In this document: positions 25,401-40,100 of the stretch, in pieces | How the letters are laid out: each line of letters opens with the position of its first letter | How positions within the stretch are numbered: position 1 is the stretch's first letter | From: Cristatella mucedo | Lineage: Eukaryota; Bryozoa; Phylactolaemata; Cristatellidae | Direction: 5' to 3' | NCBI GenBank assembly: GCA_009760855.2 | Contig: WPIO01000048.1 | Coordinates: 2,880,001 to 2,944,000 of the forward strand | DNA length: 64,000 nt | Notes under the pieces: generated by a model | What the model was told of the DNA's origin: nothing | What the model saw: the letters and a program-made list of their open reading frames with translations, nothing else | The model's database searches: none | Position numbers and translations under genes: made by a program

Positions 25401-28400
25401 TTCGAGCTGATTCAACTGGAGATGTGCTGGCAGAGCCAATTTTGAGAGTCAGCCTGTCCAATCTCTGGATCACACTGGGTTTGCCCATAACTAGTAAGTT
25501 AGTTTTATCATCCTAAGTTTTAGAAAATTTGCTGCCATCCATGTGCAGATGTCATCAATGCATGCAGCAAGTGAGTTTAGAGAATATGAGGTGCTCGAAG
25601 GCTGGGAGGGATCAAAGCAAAGGTACAACTGAGTGTCACCCGCATAGAAGTGAAAGCCTAGATTGTGCTTGGCAATCACATCAGCAAGAGGGAGAGTATA
25701 AACCGTGAACAGAACCGGACCTAGCAAGGAGCCCTGAGGTACTCCATATTTCAGAGGTACTTCAGATGATCTTTGTCCATTCACGTCAACACTCTGGAGT
25801 CTCCCACTGAGATAGGACCTGAACCACTGCAGAGCAGTGCCAGTGATGCCCAGGCGAGATGGGAGGCGCTCTAGAAGAACTTTGTGATCGATGGTATCAA
25901 AAGCTGCCGAAAGATCAAGCAAAACAAGCAGAGACACTCTACCCATGTCTGCATTCCTAAGTAGGTCGTTGTATACCCGAAGCAATGCTGACTCTGTGGA
26001 GTGATTAGCTCTAAAGCCAGACTGGAACTTACTAGCAAGGTGTGAGGTTTCGATATATGAGTTCAGCTGGTCTGCCACGACCCGTTCGAGTGTCTTTGAT
26101 AGGAATGGTAGAAGGGAAACTGGGTGGTAGTTGCTCAAGTTCTCTTGGTCTAGTGTAGCTTTCTTGAGAAGTGGCCTGACTACAGCTTTTTTGAAAGGTG
26201 CTGGGACCTGAGGCTAATGACATATTAATGATGTTGGTTATGCATGGCAGCAGCAGATCAATGCAACGTAGGAGCACGACAGTGGGAATAGGGTCCAGTG
26301 GACTTGTTGTCTTCTTTGATTGAGATACGAGCTTTAGGACTACATCACTAGTGACCTGTTTAAATGCAGACATTGAGGCGCAGCCAGGAACCGAGGAACA
26401 GCATTCTAGTGGGGAGATTTTCATCGCAGGGATGGATTCCCTGATCTTGTCTATCTTCTGCACAAAGAATTGAGAGAAGCGATCGGCTAGATCATCATTA
26501 GGATCATCAGGTAAGGAGCTAATCTGGGAACGGTTGAGGAGATGGTTTATTGTCGACATCAGCATTTTTGGATTGTGCATCTGTGATTCAACAATGTTTT
26601 TATAAAAGCTAGACTTGGCCTTTGCTAGGATCGATTGGTACGACCTACAGTAGTCTTCATATGCCTGTCGATGGACAGTTAGTCCGGATCTTTTGTATGC
26701 TTTTTCAAGCTTTCGTTTAGTAGACTTGGCTAGTTTAATGTCTGTGGTAAACCTTAGGCCGTCTGGGCGGGGGCGCACAGTGCGCTTTGTCAGAGGGGCA
26801 AACTCGTCTAGCGTGTCAGCTAGTGTCGTGTTGAAGCTATCTACTAATGATAACAGATCGGAGGGAGGACTGAGCAGCAGAGGTGAAGCAGATATTCTTG
26901 CACGGACAGCATCGAAGTCAAGGGTCTTGAGGTTTCGCGATTCACAGGTTATTTTAGAGAAGGAGGTGGGCACACACTGTAGATTGAATGAGATGTGCAT
27001 GTGGTCAGATAAGCAGGATTTGGTAATAATTGGTGATGACAAAGTGCAGTTGTATGAGAAGATCTGGTCGAGTGTGTGACCCTTGATGTGGGTAGGGCCA
27101 TGCACATGAGCCACAAGAGACAATGAGTCAGTCAATGCACGAAATTCGGTGCTGAAAGCGTCAGATAAGTTATCAAAGTGAACGTTGAAATCACCCATTA
27201 CGAGGAAGGATCGATTTCTTGCACACAGAATCGAAATGAGATCGGAGAAATCTGAGATAAAGGAGGATTTGGTACCTGGTGGGCGATATACTACTGCCAC
27301 TATCGGTAGCTTGTTTTCGGGTGAGACCAAGACAATTGATTCCAAAGACTGCTTCGAGGGTACCGCAAATGGCTTGAAGTTGAATTTCGAGCGCACGACA
27401 ATAGCAACTCCACCTCCAGTTTTGATTGATCTAGGGGTGTGAAAGAACGAGAAACCAGATGGAGTTGTGTCTTTAATTGTCGGACAGTTTATTGATTTCA
27501 GCCAAGTTTCAGTTAGGGCGAGCAGGTCGCTACCATTTTCAGAAGTAAGGTCGCTTATTACTAGAGGTTTATTGCACATTGAGCGAGGATTCCAAAGGCA
27601 AGCGTTAAGTCTGGCCGATGGGGTTACAACAGGCTTGATGACCACTAAGTGGAATTTTAGAATTTTAGTTGAGGAATTTACAGTGACGCATGTGGGGGAG
27701 CATGCTGAGCGGTTCGAGACAATGCTAGGAATACCGAACGAGCGGGTACTCAGCTTGCAGGTTCCGCCCAACGAGCAGCGTCTGAGCTGGCGGTTCCGGC
27801 CACCGGGGTGCTTTTCTTTTGTTAATGCATAGTTCATGAATCTTAGCAACAACATTAATATCTAGGAATGCATTTGATATGCGATGACAAAGCGATAACA
27901 GCTGCTGACGATCATAACTAACAAGCAGGTTACTAGCCGCCGGCAAAGCTAAGGCAGCCGCCGGCGTGGGAGACCCAGCAGCCCGAAGCGATAAGCATTT
28001 AGATGTCCATAGGCACGTAATTTCTTACGTGCTACGGTCAAATAACAATCAGAATAACTTTAAACAGGTCTTAGCTGTATCGTTCTTGCTGCTTATTGAG
28101 CATGTAATGCAATGTATCTTCGTCTGTAACTCCACAAAGCCATAAAGACTATGTGGGTGTTACACTGGAGAGTTTTTTATAGCTCACTCACAGCCTAAGT
28201 GGCTTTCGGTACGCATTCGGTAGCCAACAGACTTTGTCTCACGCAACAAAGAGAAAGTGGGAAGCATAGCAGAGTCTGGAGAGCAGTTGAGATAGTGAGC
28301 AGTATGGAAGTAGCAGCTCAGGACTGCTAAAAAGGAGGAGTCATTGTCGGCAGCAGGAGAGTAGTTGTCGGTGCGTAAGAGATGTGGAAGTGAGTTCCAC

Positions 28401-31400
28401 AGTCTAGGACCTGCAGAGCTAAATCTTCTGTCATCAACGGTCTTTAAGCAGAGGAATGGAACAGCCAATTTATTGTCCACACAGGACCTGAAAGCGCGAA
28501 GAGGCTGAAACTGGTGCAGCAGTTCAGCTAGGTATGGAGGAGCCAAGCCGTGGCGGGCCTTGTGGGTAAGGGTAAGAACTTTGCTCTGTATCCGTTGCTC
28601 AACCGGCATCTATCCTAGCTCTTTTAGCAAAGGAGACACGTGGTCAAACCTCTGCGACTTGAAGACTAGCCTTGCAGCTATATTCAAAGTCAGCTGCAGT
28701 GGCCTAGTTGCTTTCTTTGGTAGCCCAGCCAAAAGGGAATTACAATAATCAAGCCGAGACAGAACTTTGGAGCTAGTAAAATTGTTTGCAAGCCACTGTG
28801 GAAGACAGCTCCTAATCTTGGATAGGGATCAGACGTGATGGCTAGCTGTAGAAGCAGTCTTCTGACTGACGCTTTTAAAATTGAGGCAGCTGTCGGAAAC
28901 GACACCTAAATTTCGAGCACGTGATGATGGTCTCACAACAGCATCACCTATTAGAAGAGCAAAGCCATTTGATCAAGCCACATGCTTAGGGTGTCCTATG
29001 AGCAGCAGTTCGGTTTTATCGTCATTTAGTTTCAAGAAGTTTTCCGACATCCAGGCTCGAATGTTGGCAAGGCAGGCATTCAGTTTATCAGTGGCTGCAG
29101 CAGATACCGACGATTTGAATGACAAATACAGCTGAGTATCGTCCACATACAAGTGATATCCTATTCCATGAGCCTTAATCACTTTTCTCAGATGTTGAGT
29201 ATAAATGGAGAACAGCATGGGACCGAGTGGAGACCCTTGAGGGACTCCACAGGTGACCCGTCTCGTGTGTAAGACCTGACCCCCACACGACACAGATTGA
29301 ACACGATCAGACAAGTACGATTTAACCACCCCAGTGCCGCATCTAGCAGAACGATCGTTGTTCTCAATCGTTCAAGCAGAATATCGTGATCAATGGTGTC
29401 GAAGGCAGCTGGCAGATCTAGCAGAGCTAGGGCAGTGATATTTCTGTCATCGTTGACATGTAGAATGTCATTGTTAACACGGAGGAGCATGCTGCCACTA
29501 ACCATTCGATCGTGCTTCCTTTGCAGCCAAAGGAAAACTGACTAGAAGAGATTGAGTTGTCTGAACATGTACAAAGGAGCAAAAACTCGCATGTTTCTCA
29601 CGATAATGGTTTCATCCATTTTGATGTGCTTCCTTTTCAGCATGTGCAAAGAAGTGGACAGAAAAAGACTTTTTTTTAGCTCTCCAAAGGTGCTATGCAA
29701 ATTACTTATTATTATTATTGCAATTGGGCACCAAACGGCAACAATTACAGTGACTGTGGTCAACGAGCAGAGACAGTATGATCTGTTTGACGTAGCAACA
29801 AGTAATAGTATGCTATAGCTCCCAAAAGGAGGTCAGAAGGCTGTCTAGTGCAACGATATTCTATAAGGAGCACTGAATTGCAAGTAAAGGAGAAATGCAG
29901 GCATATCAGGCACAAGCACATGTGCACACGGTCTAATATTATTGCCACTTTGTGTGCTTTAATAATTGACGTGCCTATCTACCGACAATTAGGCGATGAA
30001 ATTTGAAAAAATGCTACTTTCAATAAGACCAGCCAACAGCAGCTCGTCGGAGTGCTTCTTGTGGTAGATACTTTTGTATTCTTTATTATTTGTGGTTTAA
30101 GGTTAGCTGATTTGACTGCCTCATTTGTATAGCAGCAGAAGAGCAATGACGGCTATCACCACCTCTTGCAGTGGGCAATATAGGATCGCCCACTTCAGTG
30201 GGCAATTCTTTATTGCCCACTGCAAGACGTTGTGCTAGCCGTTACAAACCTAGGTCGTGAAGAGCAAGCATCTTACTTTCTGGGCTTTGGACCCAGGGGT
30301 TTGGATTCTAGTGGGTGTGTGAGATATTGCTGCCTGACAAGTAGCCCATATTTTCACCAGTTTTACCTGCTTCACCTCTCTCTTTCTTTCCCCTTTCTGG
30401 CTACTTCTTTTCCTTCTCATTACACCCGTGTTTTTTATCTTTTTTTATTTTTATATTCTTCTCGCTATTCATTCTTTTCAATCTTACTCACCAAAGGGGA
30501 ATAACAGCAGCTTTGAAAGCTCGGTTGCCGTGGTGACCACGACTGGTCGTGCAAAGCGACTCCGAGGAAGCGGCTGGCTGCCGGCTGCTGGCTATCGTTC
30601 GCACATACGCATCTCGTGACCCGAGATTTTTCTGACACGAGCGATTATTCGGCTACTCTTTGCAGGCGTCGGCTGGCAGCTGGCAACTAAGATGAATATC
30701 ATTGAAGTCGACCCAGAGCATTACCAGTCTCCAGTGCACGTCACTAGCATCCCTGATGCTGGCGCCGTCAGCGCGCGCTCTTTCAGCTTTCACGAGATGT
30801 CGCCGCTGCAAAAGCGCGAGGAGCTGAAGCGTCTGCTTTTGGCCATGCGCGACTCGACGTCAAATTCGGCCCCTGGTGTGGCGGTGACAGCAAATGCGTC
30901 TAGTTTCATTCCGGAAACGATGAGGGCGATACACGAGTTTGCCCAGACCGTCCCAGACCTGGACGAGCAGCACGAATGGGATGCTCTGTTCGGGTTGCAC
31001 GCGAAAGATGCACTGCTCGCTGTACCGAAGTTGGCTGCGGTGGCGCTAGAGGAGCATCGTGCGAGTCATCGTGCGGATGCTGCTGATACGCTTGATCGCC
31101 GACACGGCGGCTTTGCTGCTCCCGATGCAGATGCACTGCAGCCGCGTGAGACGAGGACGCTAGCAGCGCCAGCGCAGCAGCCCGATGCATCGTCACCAGC
31201 TGCAGCGCTCTGGGTAATGCAAGAGGAGAGTGACTTGGCGCAGGCCGAAGGCCCGGATAGCAGTGGCGGCGCCATCGTTGAGCTGCGCCAGCCGCCGGTG
31301 CCGGCTCATCAACCGGATGCACTCTCTGGTGGCTCTGATGGGCTGCGACGCGGTGATGACGGCAGCCTTGTGCGGGATCGACTTCATTCGATGATCATCG

Positions 31401-34400
31401 CAGGGGCAGAGCCCACTGCAGCCACCGCTGCCACACTGGGTCGCCTCAGCATCGACAGCATGGCAGCAGCGATCGACGATATCTTGGCTTCTCCGCCGCT
31501 CACCCCAAGGAGACGCCTGTCGAAGACTCTTCTGGCCGAGATTCACAGCTCCTGGGAGGAGATCGTAGGCAGCAATAGCAGCAACAGCAGCAGCAGCAAT
31601 GCAAGCCAGAGCAACAGTCCGAGCAGCAACGGCTGGAGAGTAATGCTCGAAGCCACAGCCGATGATCTGCACCAATCGTCAAGACCACCCATGCATTCGG
31701 GTGCCATGGATGCTGAACGAGGAGAGAGAGCTGCCAACAGCGACATGACCCTGGACTTTTCTTATTGGGATGATGGGGCTAATGCGATCGACCTTCTGCT
31801 TAAACCTGACGACGATGGCAGTTCAGCAGCCGAGACAGCAGGCCACAGCAGGCCGCTCTTGCCTCGATGTCCACTGGAGTTCGTGCCCAGCAAGTCCAAG
31901 CCACCGGCTTCGAGCGGGCCTCGCACTAGCGCTCACAGCCCAAAGATGGCGGCCGCACATCCCACGACGAGGGTGAGCTTGCGACCCACGAGACACCGGC
32001 CGAGTTCTGACCCGGCTGGAGTGCACAGAGCCGACCCTGCGGGACAGGAGATCGATGAGGACCTGCAGAACCGAGTAGGTCAAGGCCATTGCTTTGTTGC
32101 CTGCATTGCTGCAGTCGCTGGTTTTGCTCAGCGATTGGCCAATGGGAGCAGCTGCTCTTATCGGATATTAGCACTGCTCCAGCAGACAGCTTGAGGCGGT
32201 CACGATGTTAGTTTAGATGCCATTGCTTAAGTTTTTTGATCGTCCGAAAAACAATAATAATAGCGATGGTTTTTATCAGCCACCAAAAAAGTAAATCTGT
32301 TTTGAGTCACTGTGCGCAGGATGGGTTGGGAGTATGTAAGTTAATCGGGGACAGTGACATGCACACATTTAGTAATTAGGGTTTGCCATTTTTTTATAGA
32401 ATAGGCTGCACGAGTTTTATGTATGCATATATTTGTACATCGCCCGAAGTAGGATCGTGAAAGAGCCTTTAGACTTATTGCCCTAAATAGTGAGACTGGG
32501 ATCAGATCAGGATAAAATGCCTAAAAGCGGAATTGAATTCAGTACCCAATTTTGACAGCACCGGAACACCGACCTTGTCTAACTATTTTTAATGCTTGCA
32601 TTGGGAATAATGTCGCATTAGTTCTTGAAAAATTTGATTTAATTAACACAGTGAGACTCAGACATGCTCCAGCTTTAGGGTGGTTTCCTCTACTAAAAGT
32701 TTAAAAAAGATCGATAGAATGCCTCTTTAATATTGCACCATTTGCACATTTTGCAGCACATTTGCACACATAATATTGCACATTTGGCAGCATAAGTCTA
32801 CGTGTAAAGTATTGCTTAAATCAGATATTCTGCAAGTAGCCGTTTGCAATATAAGTTTTGGGATATGAGTGGGTTAATTATGGCCGCTATCTTTGCAAGA
32901 ACCGATGCCTTCTTCGTGTGCTGTGCAATTAGAAGTGTGTCCTCTTCGTTCTGTTTGCTGTAAAAGTATTTGATCAACCGGTCAAAACTCAGCTGTATGA
33001 TTTTTTTGTATGCTTGTTGGATGTACTCCACCCCGGTCTTCCCGTTAGTAATCCGAAACATCCTAGCCGGGAAGCACAATCAATGGCAGCAGCTATTTTT
33101 TGAAGCATGCACTTTGACTTGCCACCGATGGTCACTTATCGAGAGTCGAAGCACTTCTGGCCAATGAAGTCCGTGCTGCATGCTGCAATGTGACCGAGGG
33201 TCTCCCAGACTGGCACGTGTCCCCAGTTTTCATCATATTCTATCGACATTTAATGTAAGCAAAATCTTATACGTGATTCGTGACCATTAACAAATAGTGC
33301 ATTTCTGTAGTACCACAGCAGTCCAGGTGAAGTATAGGTATTGTGGCTTCTGAAGAGTAACAAGTAATACATTTCTGTAGTGCCACGATGGCCAGCGTGC
33401 AATGTGCTTGCTGATGTAATGCAAAAAGGTTAAGTGATCAAAACTTGAACTAGCCGAGTTTTTGTTATCACTTCTGCTTCATTATCAATACCCATGGAGT
33501 TATTGACCCGCATGGGATCAAGCATGCTCAAGCATGCAAAAGCAGACTAGCATTACACTTAGGCCAGCATGCTAAAGCAAAAAGGAAGACACTTATGGCT
33601 ACCGGTCAGTAAGACTTCTGGCTATTAACATGCAAGTAATGCATGCCGGTAAGCAAGAACACAGAAGGATCACATTATACAAGGAGCAGGAGAAAACGCC
33701 CAAGATTGAGATTAAATAGGGAATATAATTCTCACAGATCTGGCATCCTAGCCATGTGCAAACATTGCTCATGCTTGCAGGCTGAGTAATTTAATTTTGA
33801 GAGAGTGAATAGTAGGCTCTATTTCGAACATGCAGTGGGACTGAGGCATGCTGCTGCATTAGTGTGGTTCCATATATCAAAAGCTTAAAAACTGAAAGAA
33901 CACCCTCTAATAGTGTTCCGTTTAGTCACATTATTCTATGAATACAATATTGCTTTAATAGGGTAATTCTATGAACGGCACTTTTCAGTCAAAGTTTTGA
34001 TATATGGGAGGGCTTAGATACGGCTGCTTTCTTTGCCAGAGACGATGACTTCTTCCTGTGACACTATACGGTCGGAAGCATGCCCTGTTGGTTCTGTGCA
34101 CTATAAGTTAGGCACATACTAAACTAGTTCATAAGAATAGAGCCGTGCTCAGCTAGGTAATCAATTACTCGAATGAAGTCCACATGGCTTTAGCCTAGAC
34201 GTGCTTGCTGCTTGCAGGCCGATAGCTGGGATCTGACGGTAAAAACGCCAGAGGAAGCCCATGATCTGAAAATACACGGGGCACTGGCTGGGATTCTGGT
34301 ATGCTTTCAGAAAGCTGGGTCAAGAGGACATTTTTTTTAATGGCCTCCAACTCTCAGACACACAGGTGTGCACGATAGTGAAGTAGTGATTTTAAAATGT

Positions 34401-37139
34401 CTCCCTGTGAAGTGAGCTTCTAGCACTGAGCCCTGCCCAGGTGCTCATGCCCGATAGCCCTATACTTTCGTTTTGGACCTGCTCTCTGCCATCGATTCCT
34501 CTGAAACTGTGAGGGAGACACATGCGAATGAATGTAAGCACATACATTTTGCAGCCCTCTTGTGTCACGAGAGCGGATGGCTTCACAGCTTTGCTCTTTA
34601 CGAGCTTGGCTCAATGCTCATCGTCCATGTCCTCTAACTTGAGTGCTCGGCGAAATGACGATATACTAATTTGTTTAAAAATAAGAGGGCCAGCAGTGGG
34701 CTGAAACACATTTGAGCGTCTTTCTGAGAAGTTGCTCTTTTGAGTAAGCCCACTTTTCTTACCAATCATAAAGAGCAACGTAAGTTGTTGTAAGAGCTAA
34801 TCCGTGCTTGGTCCAAAGCACGTATACCAAAAGAGATCCGGGGTCCTGTAGCAACGACAGTACTAGTACTAGTACTAGTCTCAGTAGCAACGACAGCACT
34901 AGGCCGGTTGCCACTGTGTTGTGTATACCTGTTGTTGTTATTATCATGAAATTAAATTTCTAGGATTAAACTGAGCCTTACAGATTTTCAAATGTGTGGC
35001 CAGAAAGGGACCAGAAAGCGTTGTGTCACTACACTATCATGTGGCTGTGTCCAACTACCCATCAGACAACCAATTTTTTAGCCTGTAGTGCTGATTGCGA
35101 AAAGCTAAAAGTCTCCCTGTGCAAAGCGCAATGTCACTGTAAGCTGAAGCAGTTGCACAATTTTTTTCTGAGATTCACCTTGCTTCTTGAGCCTTCAGTT
35201 CAAATCCGACGATGGACCACCTTAATCGGCATGTCATAATTCTATACCTTCTTAATGGCCACACGAACTAGAAAGGTTTGGTGAGAGAGACCGGATATGC
35301 ATGATATAGCTTATCTGCTTAACTAAATCGAACTAAGCTTTTTAACAAAGAATGATCAGTTCGGTCACGTTAATGTACCCGAGTTCTGTACTACATTTGA
35401 GTGAGGGCTATGCATTTCTGGAAGTTCTGCCGATGGTTTCAATACGTGCCAGGCGTGTTACCGTAATGTTCACGTGACCCAGTTTGTACCAGTTTAGGTA
35501 CCTTTGGGGATCAACACTGTCTGTCTGGTTTATGGAGTTAAAAATAGCCCCGTCAAAACCGTGGCCATTTGAATCTTTTTTCTTGTTCCTGCTGCCACGA
35601 AACCTTTTGCCACACCTCCCTATTGCACGGAAATCTCTCGTCTTTGGGATGATGGTTTAACTAATCTACCTATTATTTGTGAAGCAGTGCACATTTCTGG
35701 GCGCGGCAGAACAATTTTCAGCAAAGCGATTACCTTTCAGACACCTTCTCACATAATTTTGAGGGATTCTTCTAATCATACTGTTATACTAGGATGTACA
35801 CGTTTTCTTTTTTTTTCTAGGAGGCATTTCTCAGCGAAGCAAACTTGTCGACGCCCGAGCCCTCTATTCACACTGCACACGAGAGTGCTGGAGTTGCCCT
35901 CATGCATTCAATGGCAGAGGAAATACTCTCTCGACCTAGCAGTCGCGTACGTTTTACGATCGTCTGCAATTATTCCAGAATTCTTGTGTGGGCGCTGTAA
36001 TACAGCTCACCAGTCGCTCAAGATGTTGTCATTGTCTGTGTTTTGCTATTTTCTCAAGACCTACACAAGCCGCCTCGGCAGCAGACGATCGGCTCGGTCA
36101 CCGAGGTCGCAGGTCGCGAGGTCGCAGAGCGCTTCCACCGAGGACTCGCAGCTGAAAACCGTGACATCGGCAGCGGAAGCTGGCGGAGAGATACTCAAGT
36201 GGAAAAGGGGCAACGTCCTCGGCAAAGGTGCATTTGCCACGGTGAGTCCACGCTGCCATGACCGGCATGTAACATCTTTTCGGCATCGGTCAGGAGACTA
36301 TTGATGGTTTTTATGCTGCAGTACTTTGTCTGTAAGCTAAAAACATACTCGCTGCTGTGGTCGTGGTGGCGAGAGGAAGTGTGCAGATGCAAAAGAATAG
36401 CTACCTGCTGTCCAGGCACTCCATCTTAGCGTGCTTAGCGGCTTTAGAGAGCCACTAGGGCCTGTCTTCAGCTCCGTGCGTGGGTTGCAGGTCTATTGTG
36501 GCTTGACGAGCGATGGTCAGCTCATCGCCGTCAAGCAGATCGAGCTGAACACTGACGACTGGGATAAAGCCGAAAGAGAGTACGAGAGCGTACAGGAAGA
36601 GGTGGACTTGCTCAAGGCGCTAAAGCATCGCAACATCGTCGGGTATGGATGCGTGCAGCTTGTGCCAACTGCTGCTGCTGCTGCCATTGATGCCGAGACG
36701 GTTGCTGATCCGATTTTTGTGCAATGGCACTCGATAGATCTGTTCCTCTTTAAGGTTTCTTGGTACCAGTCTCGAGGACCACGTCGTGAACATATTCATG
36801 CAGTTCATACCCGGTGGTACTCTTTCATCTCTGCTCAGTCGCTTCGGCGCCTTCGAAGAGCAGATCTTCTGTCGGTACACCCGCCAGATCGTCGACGGTA
36901 TTAGCTATCTGCATTCGAATAATGTGATACACAGGTGAATACTACTAACCATATCTGCCGGCCATGACGTACTGCTGATCGCAAGAGAAATGCATTGCTA
37001 TTTGGAGGGTCCGACTTATTCGGGTTGCTTCGTGTAAGGTATCGTTAACTAGGTGTCACAGCATTTGTGCTTTCAGTCAGATATAAAATGTGAGTGTTTG
37101 CTCACCTCTGTGAGTGTGCTTGCTTGTCTTGTATTTTTG

Positions 37140-37175
<36 letters not shown>

Positions 37176-40100
37176 CTCTTGCATATTTGCATGTGAGTGC
37201 ATATGTGTGCATGTGTGTCCATGCATGCATGCTCGAGTCTGTTGGTGTGTGTGCATGCACATGCCTATGTTTAGAAAATAATTTTCACTAGACGACCACA
37301 CCAGCTCTACAGTTAAGTCTGTCTACTTTCAGCTATGTAATATTGAAAACGTTTGGGCAGGCTTAGACAGGGATACTGAATCAAAGTGGGTCAGTGCATT
37401 TGCAAAACCCTGTATCAAATTTTTCATGAATTGCCAGATCGAGCAGGCGTTCCGTGAATGGAGATCCAGGAGTGGGCAAACGTAGGCCTATGTAGCTAGG
37501 AGTTTTTCCAGGGAATATCAAACCTGGACCACGAGCCAAGGCCGCTAAGGAGCAGTCTGGGAAGGGGAGGGGGGCCAAAGTCCTCCCTGACTATGGGCCA
37601 AGGGCTGGGGCCAAGGGCTGCCCCAATCAAAGCTGTAGCCTTTGAGCTCTCTGCTCACAGAATTCTCCACCTAGCTCGTCCTGGTGGTAGCCAGATAGCA
37701 CCTTCCAGATGGCTACCAGGCTTAGGCTTCTCGGGAAGGGTTAGCAGACTTTGCAATGACTCCCGAGGCTTGTCGGTCAGCACACCCCGATTTGCGCCTT
37801 CAAGTTGAGCTACAAAGGGAAAGTAGACATTTCAGATAAGGCTGAAAACAAACTGCTCGAATTATGCCTTTGATATGCACGACCAGGATCGATTTTCTGA
37901 GGGTGATACCATTCTTTTAAGGTGGGATCGTATCTATAGTTTCTAAAAATAAAGTAATTCTTGTTAGACAGGTTCAAAGAAGCTTGCCGAATGGTTCTCC
38001 AAAAGTGTACAGCTTTGTTCTTCAAATGGGCATACCAATCTCTCTTAAATGGATGCATGATAAAGAGGCCCCCGGATGGATGGTCCATGGATCTTCAGCC
38101 TCCCAAAATGTGAAGCAACATGCTTTTAAGAGGGGGCTGAAGAGCTGTTTCGGCTGCACACATCCGATGTGCAGAATCCGAGTTCAGGAGTCCAGGAGTG
38201 GTTACCTAATCCTTTTAAAATTAAGAAGCCATCCATATTTATTATGAGGGGGCTGAAGAGGCATGGGTGCAGATGGTGTATGCTTGATGAGAATCTCCAC
38301 GATCAGTGCTGCGGGGGGGGGGGCGGCGGCGCCAGCAGGCCGAGAGAGGAATGCTGAGAAGAGAAGACACATTCTGGGAGGCACTACGTGACTGCTCTAG
38401 TTCCGAGTAGCTATGTTTAGATGGATGCCAAAGGCTTGCAAAACCCACAGGCTTAAGAGTTTTTGTATAGCGATAGCTTCTAATCAGCTGTGTTGACTGC
38501 TTAGCAGAGGCAACCAACAGGGACTAAGTGTTTCCAGCTCCATAGCAAACATAAGTGAGTGTATCGACAGCCAGGTAGACTGTATGCAGAAGCACTGCAG
38601 CATGCATTGGATATAGTGCATATACCTGTGCAACAGCCCTATGGGATGTCGAAGCATGCGTTTAGACTGTGTCTGGTAGGCCTGAGATGCTGACCCCACG
38701 ACATTCGATGCTGGAGTTCAAGGTCGACATCGGCTGCTCTCCAGTTTCGACTGAACACTGGTTATGGGCATAGATAGGCTGGCCTATCGAGCTGGTCGAT
38801 CCCCCAAAATATACCCTTACTGGAGCAACGATCACTCTCTCTCGGATATTCTAGGCTCCCCTCGGACAATCGAAAATTGCACCGTTAGACATCCCCCTCC
38901 CCGCCTGTGAGGATTGTCCTTAGGGGCACTGTTGTCCGGAGATCCTCATATTCTGGGAGGACAAATGTCGGTTAAGGGGACGGCCTGATAAGGGAACAAA
39001 CACTTGCTGCGATGAGAGCAGGGTTGGGCTACACATGCTATATTTTTTGCTTCTGCTGTAGGCATCAAATGTTAAAAATGTCCAACTAAACGAGAGTGGC
39101 AGATGGCTTTCATTGTGGAACTAAGTTGTTAAGTGTCAATAACGACTAGTAAAGATGAAAAGGAGATGCAACATTTTTGGCTCTACGACTGGTATTCTCA
39201 AGGCATCTGTCCGTTTCAGTGACAGCTTGTTTTTCTTTGTAAGGGACATCAAAGGTGCCAACATAATGCTGATGTCAAACGGTGTCATCAAGCTGATCGA
39301 TTTTGGGTGTGCCAAGCGGCTCTGTGTCAACCTAAGTCTCAGTGCCAGCCAGCTACAACGTTCAATGAAGGGCACGCCATACTGGATGGCACCAGAAGTG
39401 GTGAAAGAGACAGGGCACGGCAAGAAGTCAGACATCTGGAGCATTGGCTGCACGGTCTTTGAGATGGCAACGACGCGGCCACCGTGGTGAGTCTGCTGTC
39501 TACAGGCCTCTGTCTTTCAGTCTCGAGTTTGCAGGCCTCGAAGCCAACCGGCCCCATAACTGAGCAAAGTTGCCGCTGCCTTCACGAGCTGCTCCGAACT
39601 TGCTGTGTTTCACTGAAAAAGCTGCAGATGCCAGGACCCGTGCGCTAGGCTCTGCACGAGTAACTCTTACGCGTCAAACAGTTCTTTATGGAGGCTGCCT
39701 TAGTTACCATAATTGTACCAATTGGATACGCAAGCAGCTAGATTGCTAGGCGTCAGGCAGATGCCACACTCTTGGTGTGGACACGCCGGCTTAGCTGCGC
39801 ACTGTTGCGCTCGCACGACGTCGGCTGCCTCTATTTTTCAGGGCAGAGATGCAGCCTATGGCAGCCATATTTGCAATAGGTTCAGACAGGCCTGTGCCAC
39901 AGCTTCCAGACACTTTCAGCAGCCTTGCAAGAGAGTTTGTGAGTGCCTGCATGACACGGTATGTATGTGACCACAGCCATGCTTTAGTAGAGGAATGCAT
40001 TGCCTGACATGGCTAGCCTCTATTGGAGCTGAATTAGTGTGTGCTAACTCTGCAACAGATAAGGGTGCAGGATGTGTGGCTTGGCCGTGCTAAGTGAGAT

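Noticed and set aside
30497-30619. GC-rich open frame just before exon M as an exon
   Set aside because: The acceptor CACCAAAG would start in phase 0, which does not fit the one-base end of exon L, whereas exon M fits exactly. No donor before the stop.
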